The position numbers were made by a program, and so were the translations under genes. Positions 1 to 13,800 of a stretch of 64,000 bases of DNA are shown one piece after another; the first letter of the stretch is position 1; every line of letters begins with the position of its first letter. The notes below the pieces were generated by a model that ran no database searches, was not told the origin of the DNA, and saw nothing but the letters and a program-made list of their open reading frames with translations. The DNA comes from Diploscapter coronatus (Eukaryota; Nematoda; Chromadorea; Rhabditida; Rhabditidae): positions 5,913,201-5,977,200 of the forward strand of contig OZ038422.1 in assembly GCA_964036155.1 (NCBI GenBank), read 5' to 3'.

Positions 1-247
1 ATCAATGACACAACTCCCTCATTCATCATTTTCGATAATTATCAATTCATCTAGAAGATTTTTCGCCTTATTCAATTTCAATTTAAGTCTTATTTGCTAA
101 TTTTGCATCCAAAATAATCCATTATATAAGAAAAGCAGTTTTTACCGCAAATTAGCATATTATCAATGTAAAATCGATGTAATGAGCTTTGAGAGCGCAC
201 ACTTCACAGTTGCCGAGACTCGGCTAGTTTCTATTTAGTATTGAAAT

Positions 248-627
248 ATGAAGATCAAAGAAATTACAACGTATTGCATCTTAGTTTTGACTTAAATATA
301 TCATACACTTTTATTTTAGGTAACTGCAGTAATTAGCCAAAATAAAGATATGGGAGCAGACTTCTATATTTCCTCGAAAACCTGCACTTCTTTCCTAATG
401 ACCGTTCCTGAATCGAGTTCTGGATGGATGTTATCATTTATGAGCAAGAATCAATCACAAGTATTCTATGATGAAGATATTTGGAACGTTTACCTAGTAG
501 AAGATAAAGGATATCATAGGTAGAAAGTGGAAAATTAATGAATTAATTAAAATAAATGTCTTACTTTAGATATATGTGGCACCCATTGAAAATATTTCCA
601 AATAAAACTGGAGTAATAATGTCCTGA
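248..627 (+). CDS. Possible small secreted protein, 3 exons
   Basis: I do not recognise the family. Three exons (248-283, 320-519, 570-627) join in phase to give 97 residues ending in TGA. The N-terminus starts MKIKEITTYCIL and continues VTAVISQ, a short hydrophobic stretch that could be a signal peptide. The middle exon looks like real coding sequence: it is mixed in composition, stays open from a TTTTAG acceptor to a TAG/GTAGAA donor, and contains one Cys (KTCTSF) and a Trp/Tyr-rich stretch (DEDIWNVYLVEDKGYHR). The first intron would be only 36 bp with a weak GTTTTG donor, so the true first exon may lie elsewhere, possibly left of the window. The last two exons are more secure than the first. 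Confidence 0.4.
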
Positions 628-1556
628 TGAGATTATTTTAACCGAAACTAAAACTCTTCGCTCGCTCGTCGTTTTAGGCGCCAACCTTCGGCTGGCGGTT
701 GTTTTGTCAAGTTTTTCTTGCCTCTACTATATCATTTTTCCTAAATTTACTGAAAAACATTGACTTTGTTAATTTTTGAAAATAAAAATTGATTATTTTA
801 ATATTTGACACTTTTTTAATCAGAATGAAACATTTTTCCATTTCGCGAATTTTTTATTTGCAGGGCTGTAAATTTTAGAAATTATCGGAAATGACGATTT
901 TTACAAGAAAAAAGACATTAAAAAAACAATAAAAACAGATCTGGATAAAAATAAAGAAATTGACGGCGCGATATTGATTTTCAAGCAAGTGAGCAAAAAA
1001 GCTGCGACATTGAAACATTTCCGAATGTCCGTTAGTCTTTGATTTAAAGATCTCGATGTTATTTTTATTATTTTTTATTTCAAAATCGAAATTTCAATCA
1101 CAAAAATAACAAGTAAAAGATAATCTTTCATATTCAGCTTTAGGCACTGATGAGCACGGCCTATGAAGCTCAAACGAACGATTTTAAAATTTCAATGCTC
1201 ATTTTGGCGAGCTCAACTCGTGTTTCGGGGGCATGTTTCGGAAGCAAAAATGTTCCCTAGGCTCATATCTAATAGTGGGAAAAGAAAAATCAGGAAAAAA
1301 TAGCTTCGTAAATTTTCTAGAGTTGATTGAAAAATTAGCGAAATTGCCTTCCTTGACTTTGACTTCAGAGTGGGCGGGACTTGTGTTCTCTAAATATATG
1401 GCATGTCCGTGAAATTTTTAGTGTTCTACAATGCAGATGCATAAATTAAAGACATTACTGAATTTGGAGTGGAAAATTGCCTAAAATTTTTAATTTTGCA
1501 AAATCCACTATTTCCACTATTTGGATTTCGATCTTTTGTATCCAATTAGACTTAGT
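628..1556. other. Intergenic, no gene seen
   Basis: AT-rich sequence with stops in all frames. It holds the hairpin repeat described at 640-745. Nothing else was recognised. Confidence 0.6.
640..745. repeat. Dispersed repeat, copy 1, with two hairpins
   Basis: This segment matches 60343-60445 in the same orientation. It contains CTAAAAC (648-654) paired with GTTTTAG (671-677). A second short stem at 681-695 closes a CTTCG loop. A shared tail reads roughly GCCTCTACTATAT. The function is unknown and it could be a mobile-element remnant. Confidence 0.55.
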
Positions 1557-1862
1557 GGAAATTGGCAGAGGAAAAGACTCATCCATATCTGGAAAATTAT
1601 CTCGAATAGCATACAGAAATTGAACTTGTAGTTCGGCCCTTTGTTCCATCAACCATGTGGAAATTAGTAGAGGAAAAGACTCGTCCATATCTGAAAAATT
1701 ATCTCGAATAAAATACAGAAATTTAATTTGTAACTCGTCTCTTTGTTCCATCAACCATGTGGAAATTGGCGAAGGGAAAACGCCCATATCTGAAAAATTA
1801 TCTCGAATAGCATACAGAAATTGAACTTGTAATTCGGCCCTTTGTATCCAATCAAACTTTAT
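1557..1862 (-). repeat. Tandem array of three 102-bp units, open on the minus strand
   Basis: Three imperfect copies start at 1557, 1659 and 1761 (GGAAATT... each), an exact 102-bp period. A partial extra unit lies just left of it (about 1520-1556). The period is 34 codons, and the minus strand stays open through all copies, giving a repeated peptide with core ISTWLMEQR.ELQ, FLY.IRDNF and MDESFP. The copies differ at many positions without a stop or frameshift. I could not find flanking exons: an in-frame TAA lies just upstream in the reading direction. It is either a coding repeat from an unassembled gene, a fragment of one, or a minisatellite that is open by chance. Confidence 0.7.
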
Positions 1863-2015
1863 GCAAATAATTTCTTCCGTTTTCCGTTAGAACAAACGCA
1901 GAAAATTTACAGAATTATCTATCAAGAAGGCAATAAAACCACGGCAAGTATTTCAAATAAGCAAAGATATAGAATAATAAATATATAACCAGACAAATTA
2001 AATATTATATTTATA

Positions 2016-2117
2016 TACCGTATTTACTGTATTAGAAGCCCACCTCTAATAGAAGATCTCGTCCAGAGGGGTATTGAACAATAGAAACCCTGGGCTTCTA
2101 ATACAGTAAATACGGTA
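2016..2117. mobile_element. 102-bp palindromic (MITE-like) element
   Basis: The arms 2016-2042 and 2091-2117 are perfect 27-bp inverted copies, starting TACCGTATTTACTG and ending CAGTAAATACGGTA, around a 48-bp centre. The ends are TA/TA, which fits a TA target-site duplication of a Tc1/mariner-type non-autonomous element. It has no coding capacity. Confidence 0.7.
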
Positions 2118-3445
2118 CCCCGTGTCAGAAAAAATCATAACTTCCTTATTTCTGGACCAAATTTCATGATTATTCTTTTATTTTGTAGATCTTGAATAGG
2201 AGAATAAAATAAAAATATAAACAAAATTTAGGATATTATTTTTGGTGGGAAAAATTAGCCTAAGTTACTCTATATACTCGTACTATGTTTACAAGTGTAA
2301 TGTGAGTTAACGTCGGAGTTTCCCATTAAATCTTGTAGAGTTCTTCAAGTTGGTCAACTTTTGTTCCAGAACTTATTCTGGAATGAGCATACACAGGGAG
2401 ATATGAATTTTTAAAATTAAATTAGGCAAAAATAGATCATGACAACTCTTCGAAGAAGTGGCATTTCTCCGCTAGCGGGCAGTTTATAGGAAAATGGTTA
2501 AGTGTTTCAGAAACTAAAAGATCTGGACTACTTCCCGGTATAAATAACTCACGGAATCCGGCACTTTTAAAAAAATTCGAAATTTAAAAAAGCGAAAAAA
2601 TCAATATGACATTTTCCATATGTTTCACTATGTTCATCATAGCTTCCTTATTCGGTGTCATTTCGACGAGATCTTTTAAGAATCGTGCTCAGATGGTCTC
2701 TGCGAGCATTTTGATACCAAACTTGAATTTTTCCCATACAGAATAACGAAAATAGAATTTTCCGAAACTACCGGATGCGGACCTTCCGGAACAGACGGAA
2801 CAAGTAGTCGGATCGGGTTTTAACCGTCATATTCGCCATCAGCGTAGTCGAAAATCCCCAGGGACAACAAACCAGCTCGAAGTTTGAGGGTCGACTTCTT
2901 CGGTACCACCCCTCTATAAAAAAAACTCGATTTTTATGAATAACGTGTCATATGGAGTTGAAAATTAATTCCATTAGGGTGTTTTGCGCAACTCTTATGT
3001 TGAAATCCATTTTTAGAGTTAGAACGATCCTGGAAATCGTGACTTGTTTTAGTACATTGAAACGTCACCAAATGTGATTTCATAATTTGTAGTGAATTTC
3101 AAACAATTGGATTTAAAATGTTTATTCAACTGAAGTCTTACGAGAAGAAATCGAGTTAAAGTTTATTTATTTTCTGAAATCTTCTTCGCCTTAATGTTGG
3201 CGTGTGTTCGTGCTGTTAAATTTTAAGGTAATTTAATGTTTGAGATCATTGAACAATTATGACAGCATTTGTAAAGATGTGATGTGCAATTGGACAATTC
3301 ATAAATTGTAGAAAATCCAAGTTACACTACGAATGGTCCAACTACAAAGGATGAGATTTTGTCAGTCATTAAAGCTCGTTTAGATGATTATGAAAGATCC
3401 GGTGGGAGAATGATAAGTTAAGAATTGATCTTACAGAAGATTTAG
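2118..3445. other. Intergenic, no gene seen
   Basis: No exon chain could be built on either strand. The segment around 2760-2900 is somewhat less AT-rich but has no usable frame. Confidence 0.5.
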
Positions 3446-6110
3446 CTAATTTATCAGGAGTTGTGGGAATAAATTTCTTTCAATATCAAAATTTGCGAAA
3501 ATGAATAGTCGATTTTCATCAACATCCGTTGCGATATCCGTAAATTTGATTGATGGATCGATATCTATCGGCAGTTGACCAGTGAATAACTGTGAAGTCA
3601 AGACATCCTAAAGTTGATGATTAAAAGATTGTTTTTTTCATTATTTTACAAACCCCAATTTCTTCTCGAAGACTCATCATTACTTTATCCATATTATCGA
3701 TCAGGTTTTGCACTCCATTCACTGAAGATTTGGCATTTGTAATCTGAAAATCGAAAATTTTCATTTGATTGTCGAATTTCTCGAGTTTGCTTGACCGAGA
3801 CGTCAGTTTTTTGCCGAAAATCAGCTTAAAACTCACTGATATGGCTCAGATAAATCATCTAGTTGATAAGGGAAACGTTTCAATTCGTGAATTCCCGCTA
3901 ATAGCGATAAGATTTGCATTCTTGGGAGGATGGGGAAGTCTTAGAGGAGATTATCTGTCCGTGATAGAGGGCCTATCACAAGCACAAGAAAGAGAACTTA
4001 GAAACAACCAACGAGCTTTGTCTGATTCCAGGCACAAACTTCAGCATTGCATTTTTGATGAAATCGGATCGAAGTTTGCAAATTTATCGCAGAAAATCAC
4101 GCGCGAAGGAAACATTGACGTAATCGATGCAAAGAATGCAATCGTGTTTTTTTACCTCGATAGATTCGATTCCCAACTTGCTCTGATAGTAGAGACGTCC
4201 ATCTGCTTTCTGATCGATGCTCAATTTCTTGATTCTCAACTTCAGTAGAGTGTCGAATGAGACGAATCGTATCCGCTTGTGAGCAGTTGTGTAGTAGGAA
4301 ATGGAGGATCGCATAGGGAGCACGACGTGCACGCCCATTGCATCCTGATGCAGAGTTGGGGGAGCTGATACTCTCCAGGTGAAGTGGCCTGAACATGTTT
4401 TCGTGATTCAATTGAAGAAGTACGAAAATTTCGTTACCAGTGCCGTCAATCGCAGTGGGCAATTTCGCTAATTGACCAACACAGGGAATGGGTTGCTCCT
4501 TGCAGTTCAACGAGAGAAGTTCAGCAACCTTGTCGATCTTGTGCAAGGAAATCTTGACTTCTTCAGAGTCGATAAGTGAGTTGAGTCTGTCGTTGAGATA
4601 ATCGTCACTGATCGATAGCGTGATCATAGAAGGTTCCTAAAAATTAGTCAGATGATCAAATATGAAAGAACGAGTAGTCGAGTACCACTAAAGTGTATTC
4701 TCTTTTCAATGGTTTCTTCGACGTCATTCCGAGAGGAACTCGGTTCGTCTTGTGCTCCCAATGAAGGTGAACCGATTCCTCATTAACTGTGTAGTGAATC
4801 AGATCATGTTGGACTGACTTTGAGTTTTCATTTCTATTGACGTCCTAAACAAATAGATTCGTGATTATTTTCAAAGGAAAGTAACCTTCGAAGAAAAATC
4901 GACGATTTCAGCAACAGATTTTAGTTTCTTTCCCAGAGAATTGACGTAATTTTCAATGCTGTCACAAGCTCTCTTTTCGTATGCAGCAACTATGGCGTTT
5001 CTGAAACAATCATTCGCATAGCTTATTTGATTGTTCCATAATTTACATACTTGATCGCATCGTTGATTTGTTGTGGCAGCTTCGGCGTTAGATTAACGTA
5101 GATCTGATCGATTGCAAACTTGCATTTGGCCGTTGCAATCTGAATTGGAGAGAATAAAATTGTCCTTCAAAAGTTGATTTTCTCATTTCAGACTGGGCTC
5201 ATAGAATCGGTGATAAGTGTAATTTGCTGTTGTGCTACAATCAGATTATGTTTTGGATTGTAGACGGTTACAGATTAGAAGGACGCCAGTAATGCAAAAC
5301 GGGCACTCCGAGTAAATACCAGAGGAAATGAAAACATTTTCAGAGCTTCAATCACAATAATCCGATCAACCAATTGATTGTGAAAAGGTGTATAATTTTC
5401 GACAAAATATGAAAGATCAGGTATAAAACTTAAAGGAATGCTATTGAAGTAGAAATATTTCTCTTCGAATTTATATAAAGTTCGAATAATTTTAATGATT
5501 ATTCAAAAACTAAAATACCTTCAAGGTTTGTTGCTCCTTTAATAGATGGACTGTGGTTTCTGCATTGATGTCTTCGAAGATGGCTTCAAATTGACCAAGC
5601 CTTCTTGTTTTGTAGACAGCCGAATAGGCTCCTTGCAATCGGACAAATCCTCCCGAGGTCTTGAACGAAAGTCGACTAGCAGAGACTGTCTGAACAATTT
5701 GAACGTAATTTTCAAAACGAGAAAAAATATCCCACATGAATGTGCAGTTCTGGCAGCGCGAATTCAGCGAAACGCAAGTCATTGAGCGAAATTTCCAAAT
5801 CCAAATAATTCGTCGAAAGAGACAAAGGTGTCTGCTGGATGAGGTCATGACGAATTGATTCCAGTGACTTCTAAAATGATGATATTTGAAAAGCACGTGA
5901 TTTTTCCCATACCTTCATGATGTGTTCAAGCCCTTTAGGCTGTAGAGTGAATGACAATTCAGGTCGTCTCTTGGAATTGTCACTGTCGTCGTCATCTGTC
6001 ACTTCCTTCCCCGAATTGTCAAAGAACGACGCAGGCAAATGCATCGAATCCCCAATGTCCATCAGAAGCAGCAGAATTAAGCCGCATAGCTGCGCCGTAG
6101 CACGTTGCAT
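3446..6110 (-). CDS. BPI/LBP/CETP-family secreted lipid-binding protein
   Basis: A secreted lipid-binding protein of the bactericidal/permeability-increasing fold, which holds phospholipid or lipid A in two barrel pockets. About ten exons chain in phase from the ATG at 6110 to TAG at 3446-3448, giving roughly 540 residues, near the usual 450-500. Residues 1-22 form a signal peptide (MQRATAQLCGLILLLLMDIG). An acidic stretch (EVTDDDDSD) follows. The N-terminal barrel shows SFTLQPKGLEHIMK, then SASRLSF and GGFVRLQGAYSAVY, as in BPI. The conserved disulphide pair is present (TAKCKF and KRACDS). The C-terminal barrel has VSAPPTLHQDAMGVHVVLP and ends GQLPIDIDPSIKF then FIFANFDIER, the family's usual close. 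Introns of 46-53 bp fall at 5.88, 5.73 and 4.4 kb; one of about 370 bp lies at 5.15-5.51 kb. An immune or lipid-transport role is likely from the family only. Confidence 0.85.
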
Positions 6111-9100
6111 AATATGAATACTAAGAATGCTAAAAGTTGAAAGTCAATGTCGAGTTTGAAATGCTAAACAGCAAATTCGTCGAATAACACCGCCAATACA
6201 CAAAATTCGAGCTGTGATAAAATTCATAGAAATTTCGTTAGAGCACAAATTACAGAGGAAGAATAATTCAATCGTGTGATAAGAATACGCCTTCAGATTT
6301 GTGGAAATATCGTTGCGATAAGAAATACCGTAAAGAAAGTAGGTGGGCATAGGAATAATGGTGACAGATTGCTACAGTAGACACTACGTTTGGTTGCATG
6401 ATGTCATTGAACAAAATGAGAACACATCAAATACAAAATAAAGCACACCCACATGTTTCGATATGAAACACTCTAGCGAAATTTGTACAAAGATCAGATT
6501 CTCAAAAATTCCATGTTGTTCCTAAAATAGTATCTAATCGATTTCGAAGAGGGTGCCTCTTCAGAGAAAATTGAGAACTACTAATTTGATGATGATGTGA
6601 CAAGTTGTGATATGATGAAATTCTGTAATGATCTAGGTATAAATGAGCAAAATCAATGCTTTCAAAAATCAAAAGACGTTTGACGTCAGAGTCCAACGAT
6701 AAAACGGAAGCGAAGCGGAGAGAGACAATGGAGATCATCATTAGAGTTAAAGAAAATGTGAAAGATTGACCATTTTCGCGTTTTGTCTATTTTTACCGCG
6801 AAAATGTCAGAAGTGAGAAACAAAATCGACAGCGCTGAAACACAAGACAAAAAGGCAAGTTCAGCGATGCGTACATCGCTAAAACTAAAAATTAATCTTG
6901 ACAGATTTTTATAGAACAACTCGCAGAGATTCTTAGAACTACACATCATTGGAAGATGCAGAAATTTTGGGGAAGAACCGGAATAGAACTAATGTACCAG
7001 AAATATTTAAATTAGAGGATGAAATAGAGCTGGAAATTTACATAAAAGTGAACATATTTTCTAGTTTTTTTTCATGGAAATTCAGGTATGCATTCTAACT
7101 ATTCTCAGTTACTGTAATATATGAATCTTGGAGAAAAAAGTACTAAAATAAACAAGAAATCTCAAATGAAGCATAAGAATATTTGCAAAATTCCGTAGTT
7201 TCTAATTTAACATTTATGGGGTGACAAATTAGTCACAATGCGCAAATTTAAAAAGCATAACAATGAAAACAACATTACCATGCTTGAAGACGTAAAATTT
7301 GCAAGCTTATCTTGCTTTCGGACCATGTGATTGGGAGTAACAAAATTCAAAAGGACATCATGGCATTGCGAAAACAGAAATAACAAGTGTTGCAAATGTA
7401 TTAGAAGATAAAAACAACAAAATAAGCGAATCAATTTTCCCGTTGATTGTGAGTAAATTGAACAGTTTATCACGGTAACGTTGTAAAATCATCCAGCGAC
7501 TATTTAGATGAGTAATGCGAGAAGTTTGAACTAATAACCGTGAATAACCTAAACAAACAAGAGCTTATCACCAAAATCTAGAACAGTGTAGGCGTGTGGG
7601 AACTATTTTCTGGAATAAAAATCGAAATATGCAAAGAAGAGTAATGATAATCACTTAGATACAAGCCGAGGACTAGACGAAGGTTATTCACTGATACAAA
7701 TTATCGCTAACCAAACAGTCGAATGATAAGGGCATACTTCTAAAGTTTTGACTGATACGAGCTGCTTCTAATGCAGGGAGAAACACTCAGTTAGTCATGC
7801 TTATGGAGGAGGTTAAGCGGGGAAAATTGATAAGTCGAATAAGTCAACTGTTAGTGAATGAAAGAAAATTGTTGTCGAAAAAATCATAAAGCGAAAATTA
7901 GTAGTCCAAATTGCCAATCGAATTGGGGAAACTTATAATTGCCTAATTGAAACTGCATCAAATCTGGTTTTGGCCTAAAGAAGAAAGAGAATCGCTGTTG
8001 AAAGGCAACGGGGAACACCGCTAAATAGTCTGATAGCTAGTCAAGGTTTGGGGGAAATAGTGTTGGAACTTGAGAGAGCAGAATGAAGCAGACAGAAAAA
8101 TTCAATGAGATAAAGGATTTATCGAGCGATGCTGATTTGCAGTGGCTGAACGGCATTCCAGTTTGCAGCTACAAAGGAAAGACCCGACAGATTGGGGGAA
8201 TTATCTGACAGAGACTGAATAACTGACAGATTATGGGCGCGGTGGCTGAATTCTCCACTCGATTAGCAGGTTGATTTTCGAGGAATTGTTAGTGCTTTCT
8301 ACTTTGATATCATAAGAATTCGTGACGAAAATATGCATTAAGATAAGGTGGTTGCAAAGTAGAAATTCTTAGACTAGAATATTTCTTCCAGATTATCGAA
8401 AAACTTTAACGAATCGATTACATACCAATGAATGAATATTAGATCTATGCAATATATCTTTCACAAGTAACTATGATTGGAAAGACTAATCAACCAGTCC
8501 GATGTTAATCATATAATTTAAGCGGTTTAGCAAATGGCAAGTGAATTGTAATAAAAATGATAAGTCGGGTCGAAGAGAAAAACACGCCGCTTTTCATTTG
8601 ATAGAAAAACGAAGTTTGGACAGGTTTTGCATAGCTTGAAAATGAAATTTTTGCAAAGTTTGAAGGTCGAAACAGCGCATTTTTACAGTTTTTGATAGTT
8701 TGATTTGAAGTGATAGCTTGAAATGGAAACTGCTGCAATTTTCAGCGACATCTTCATTAGTCAACAACATGATGTTTGACGAATTTTGATATGATTTCAA
8801 GAAATTTAACGAAACTAAGACAATCATAGTAATATCATCGCACTTTGGATTAGCATTTAACTTTAGTTGGTAGCTAAGTATTTTGACTAATGCGGAAATG
8901 TCAAATACATTTTGGAGTAGCAAAATGTTGAAAGTACAATATTGGCATTACATCCAGAAATGTCAGACGTATAATTTTAGGATAAGAATTTCAGATCTAT
9001 GTTAACCTATTTGTAGTTGAATTGAATCTAAATACTTTCGGATAAAAAGTCTTCCATTTTACTAAATACTCAACAGTAACTGAATTGGAACTTTACACAG

Positions 9101-10888
9101 AATACTGTAACATGATGAGAGTAGACTGACGATGCCTTCAATTGCGAAATTAATATAGGAGCATTCAATGGCAATAAATTATAGCCCAAAAGTAATTTCA
9201 TTGGTGCAATTTGTCTTCGTTCTTATCGAACCGAGATATCTTTAACCGGTGCCTGACCAGTGAAGTGATTTTCGAATGGCAGGTCATCTTGCTCTTGAAG
9301 AAACTATTAAATTGTGTTCATGAAACTGTCTCTTTGAGAATTAAAAAAGATATTGCTCTTCAACAATGCCAATGTTCAGAAAATTTAGAACCAAATTATG
9401 AAAATGTTATGAAAGACAGAAATAATCTAGATCAAAATAATATTAACTTCCAAACATTGATGAAACTAGTAGAAAATGAGGATAATCGATATTGTAAACT
9501 CAAATGCTTTACTGTATCTCGATGATGTGGGTTTATATTGACGTTCAAATACAATAATTGACTTCAAAGACTAAAATGATGTGAATCTTCAATCATACAG
9601 TAATTTGCGAGAATCCTTATGCTTTGGACGTCAGTGTATAGGGAAGAACGATTTGATGGATGCGCGAATTCCGTCATGCAATACACCGAGAACAAACACT
9701 AATGGTGTAAGTACGGGATTGCCCCTTTCACGATGATCATTCACGTAGAAACCAGCAAAAATCAAAATGATATCATTCCACCATGAATGAATAATGCTCG
9801 TAAAGTGGTCTTCCAGAGTTTACCATCATCATAATTCAGAAATGCATCGTTTTCTTAAATGGTAATGCCTTCATTTCAAAATTTATTACATTTTCTAAAA
9901 AAATAATTGAAAAATGATGAAGTAAAATTTAAAAATCATAATCATAATCTTTGTTCCTAACATTGATCACATGACTATTTGAAAATTGCATCGATGTATT
10001 CATGCAAAAACTCAAACATTCTAGTTTTGTAATTTTGCTCATTTTAACTTTATCGGTGAATTTGTCAGTTGTTCAAAGTCATAACCCTTGTTTGTCACGT
10101 ATAATCTCTTCTTTGATCTGTCAGAATGCGAGTTTCAACAGGTTTCAATGCAAATAGTCGAACTCGTAAAGTTTGGAATTATTTCGTGGTGAACTTTTGA
10201 TCATTTTGCTTCAGTTTACTATAGAACACTTGTAAAAAATAAAATTTAATCAATAGAAATTATCGTTTTGATTTGTTCAAAGTAGGAATAAGAAAAAAAA
10301 TTCGATTCTAAAGTCTCGGATGCTTTTTTCGATTAGGACTTTGAAAAGTTTCATTTCTGTTCATACCTGATTCTCGTAGTTATCGATTATTTCTATCATC
10401 TAATTTGCATAATACCGAAGTTCGGCATCTCAACTCTCGATATTATTGACAGCCCTCTTCTATTTTATGTCACATGTAACTAACCAACCAATCTACTATT
10501 CCAATCATTCAATTCAACCATTGACAGACCAATTGATCGATTGCCTAACAGAAATAGTGGAAATATTTGGCCTTTTCTGTTAGCAACTTACATTGTCACG
10601 CCAATCTTACTCATTCAAGCAATTCATTCATAAAATTCTATTATTTACATTTTAAAAATAAGTTTAATCCAATTTACCGTGTGCTTCGACCGTGCTATCC
10701 AGTCTGCAGAACATAAAATATTTGTGGGTGAGTATTTTTTCAAATTTATATATATAAATCAATCAAGATCAGTAAAATACGGTTTTCGACTGGCAGCACG
10801 TTCGGAATAAGCGATAATCAATTTTCGCTTTATTGACCTAAAATTTGCAACCAATTCTAGCAAATGTAATACCAACTGCAACGTGGAA
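6111..10888. other. 4.8-kb stretch without a convincing gene
   Basis: Several open frames of 60-110 codons occur on both strands (for example 7207-7473 minus, 8594-8923 minus, 9211-9525 plus). They are Asn/Lys/Ile-rich, lack recognisable motifs and do not join in phase to neighbours. Tentatively intergenic; a fast-evolving or non-coding gene cannot be excluded. Confidence 0.5.
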
Positions 10889-13800
10889 ATGAAATTATTA
10901 CTAATCATCATTCTAGTCTACAACCAAGTCACTCTTGTCCGATGTCAGGTAGAGTATAAATGATAAGACATGGGTAGATACAATTTCTTTTCTTCGAATT
11001 TCAGGACCTGGATTTTGCATTTCATGAGGACACGACGCCTTCGGGTGAATCACACAACGGAAAAGACAGATTCGAATACCGCGTGAATCAACAGAGGGAT
11101 TTGCCTCCGCAGAAATCGAAGAGTAAAGGCAACTCTGACGATATCGATGATAGTGAGGATGACTATGAAGGGTAGACGAATAAAATAAGAATATACATGC
11201 AATTGAACCGCCGACGAAAATTACACAGAGCTATTTCTATCGATCTTCTATTTACGATCGCTTACAATGATTGAAGAAAATCAATGAATTGTGGCTGTTG
11301 TAAAATTCTCATGCTAGAGTTAAAATGAGTTGCAACTCCAATGATTCAGAGGCGACAGTCGTTCGGCAGTAAAATCTGAAATCGGCGGACAATTCTCCAA
11401 CAAGCAAACTTTTGCATGTCCGAATGTGAAACCACAATTGCACACGGTATTTTTAAAGCTTTGTCTCGAGTAAATGTACAACATTTATCAGGGAGATGAC
11501 TTGTCGAATCTCTCGCCAGAAGACATTCGAGTCGTCGGGGCAATGGGAGATTCTTTAGCAGTAAATCCGCTATTCCATAAAACTTTAATTTTCTAAAGCA
11601 AAAAATGAAAATGTTAAGAATTTTCGAAATATTACTCAATTAATATGCAGATACAAATAAACCTTAGTCTGGCCGAGGTTTGTGGGAAGGAACGGAAGTC
11701 GAATTTCGCGGAGCAGCATTCCCAATTGGGGGCGACGCAAACATTGATGGATTGGTGACGATACCTAGTGAATTCATGAGTTATCTCTGATCATTCGTTG
11801 TGTTTTCTTCAGACATTCTATCGCAATTCCACGAAGACATCGAAGGAGTGTCCCATGGAATGGGCACAGTCAGTCGATTGCCTGATTACCAGTACAACGT
11901 GGCTGAACCGAATACGGAAACGGAGGATCTACCAAAACAGGTCAGAAAATCAGTTTATCGTAAAGTGCGGATAATCATGACTGTCAGTGAACAGAATTTG
12001 TTTGATGAATTGATATGGGTTCAAGGTGTGCTTCGATCAGAAGTATTGCTTGTCGTGTTGATTGAGACTGGGCGAATCTTGCGAAGTTTGAGGAGTAATG
12101 CGCGTCTGTAGTCTGAAAATAAGAATCGAAGTTAACTCTAAAATCAATGTTCAACCTTTGATAATGAGGATGACAACGAGCGGATCCAGCCAAGGGTAAA
12201 ACGTGATTGTTAGAGTAACTTCGTACGAGCTGTTGATGCTAAACTACTCTCATTTGTTTAGAATTTTGATGACGCAACAGTTAATGCATAACCAAAAATT
12301 AGTGCAATAGGTTCTGTTTCGATTTTTAAACCCAATGACGACATCAAACATCATGCTCGATTCGTACCTGTCAACCCCAAACATAGGAAAAATGTAGTAG
12401 ATTCCAACTGGCGCATAATTCAGAACAAAAGGTATGAGTGTCTAAATCTGCGTTGTTAAGTGGCTCATATAACCTTTCGAAAGAGGTAATTAGTATTCTC
12501 GAAAATCAATGATTTTTGGAAAACTTGCCTGCAAAACTAGCGCCAGGAAAAATTGTCGCTGGTAATCGCGAGTTTTCTTGCACATTGAAATCTGTGACGT
12601 TGAGTAGAGGATCATGAATACCTAAAGGGACGATGGTTGTTGGAGCAAATTTTCAGTTTTATGCTTAATTTTCACCCACCTTCACGGCAGAATAGATGAC
12701 AGAGCTGAATGTCAAAAGCTGAACTGCAAAACACAGGGATATCCCGAAGAAGTGGAGTAAACGAGGATGCCAAATTCCATCTTCATTTTGAACCTAATAA
12801 TCAACTTTCCTTTAGATACAGCAGCGGATAAAATATTCGGTCGCTCATGAAACATCGAGTGACTCGTTTTAATAATTGTGATATTCCAGTTGGGCTATAA
12901 TATGGCAATCTTTCAACATGAGATCGTCATAATATGTGTGCAAAATGTTGTATAAATTGGATCATCAAAAGTAATAAAATAGTCACTTGAATTTAAATGC
13001 GTGGTCGAATATATTTATCCGCTAATATAGATGATGAAAATCAAGGTTGATAATTATAAAGTTCGTTAGAAATTACAAGGATTTTTTAATCGTCCGACCA
13101 TTCTTTGTGAATTATTCCTTCTGGAATAGTTGCAGGATTGTTTCCCTAATATGTTACAAAAAGAATTATTCGAAAATATAGACAGACGATTTGAAAAAGA
13201 ACCTAAAGATTTCTAATAAAATTTCTAACTCTCAATCTTGATGAAAATTTACCCAATATTGAGCACCAATGAATGCCACTTCACTGATGTTCACGTTGTA
13301 TCGAGATGCGAATTCGTCTCGCAACTCATTCCGAAAGATTTCGTCGGGAGTTAAAGAAAAGTAGCAGTTGAAAGCGATGAATGTACCAAGGAGACAACAA
13401 GCAATAAACCACAAAGTGAGGCTGCGAGTTGTTGCAATTAGACGGAGTTTACTAGGCCTAAAAATAAATCGCGATATGATTCTAAATTAAATTTAAAAAT
13501 ATACGAGATCAACACCAGATATCTGTAGATGAAATGGATAGCGAGCATCGGAAATCCTATGAAGTAAACACCGCAAAAGGCAACAAGAATGACTTCGCCA
13601 GACTTAAGTTGCTAAATATGTTGAAAAGATTCACTAACTTCCTAACTGTTAAATCGGAATAACCCGTCAGTCGACCACCATGTATCAGGGTCAGTGTGTA
13701 TTGCTTGTTCAAAATTGTATAAAATTTGTAAAATTATCAGATTTTTCGAAATTTCAACTGACCGGCGAGATTAGGACGTCACTGATAATATAAATCATTT

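Noticed and set aside
7207..7473. 88-codon hydrophobic open frame on the minus strand
   Set aside because: Its hydrophobicity comes from A/T-rich codons (Leu, Phe, Ile); no start context or exon partners.
9211..9525. 104-codon open frame
   Set aside because: Begins with TTG rather than ATG, no domain and no neighbouring exon.
13080..13146. Possible extra chemoreceptor exon (GNNPATIPEGIIHKEW...)
   Set aside because: It runs into a stop (TAA) and is not needed. The exon at 12.68-12.79 kb joins in phase directly after AFIGAQYW and continues the receptor.
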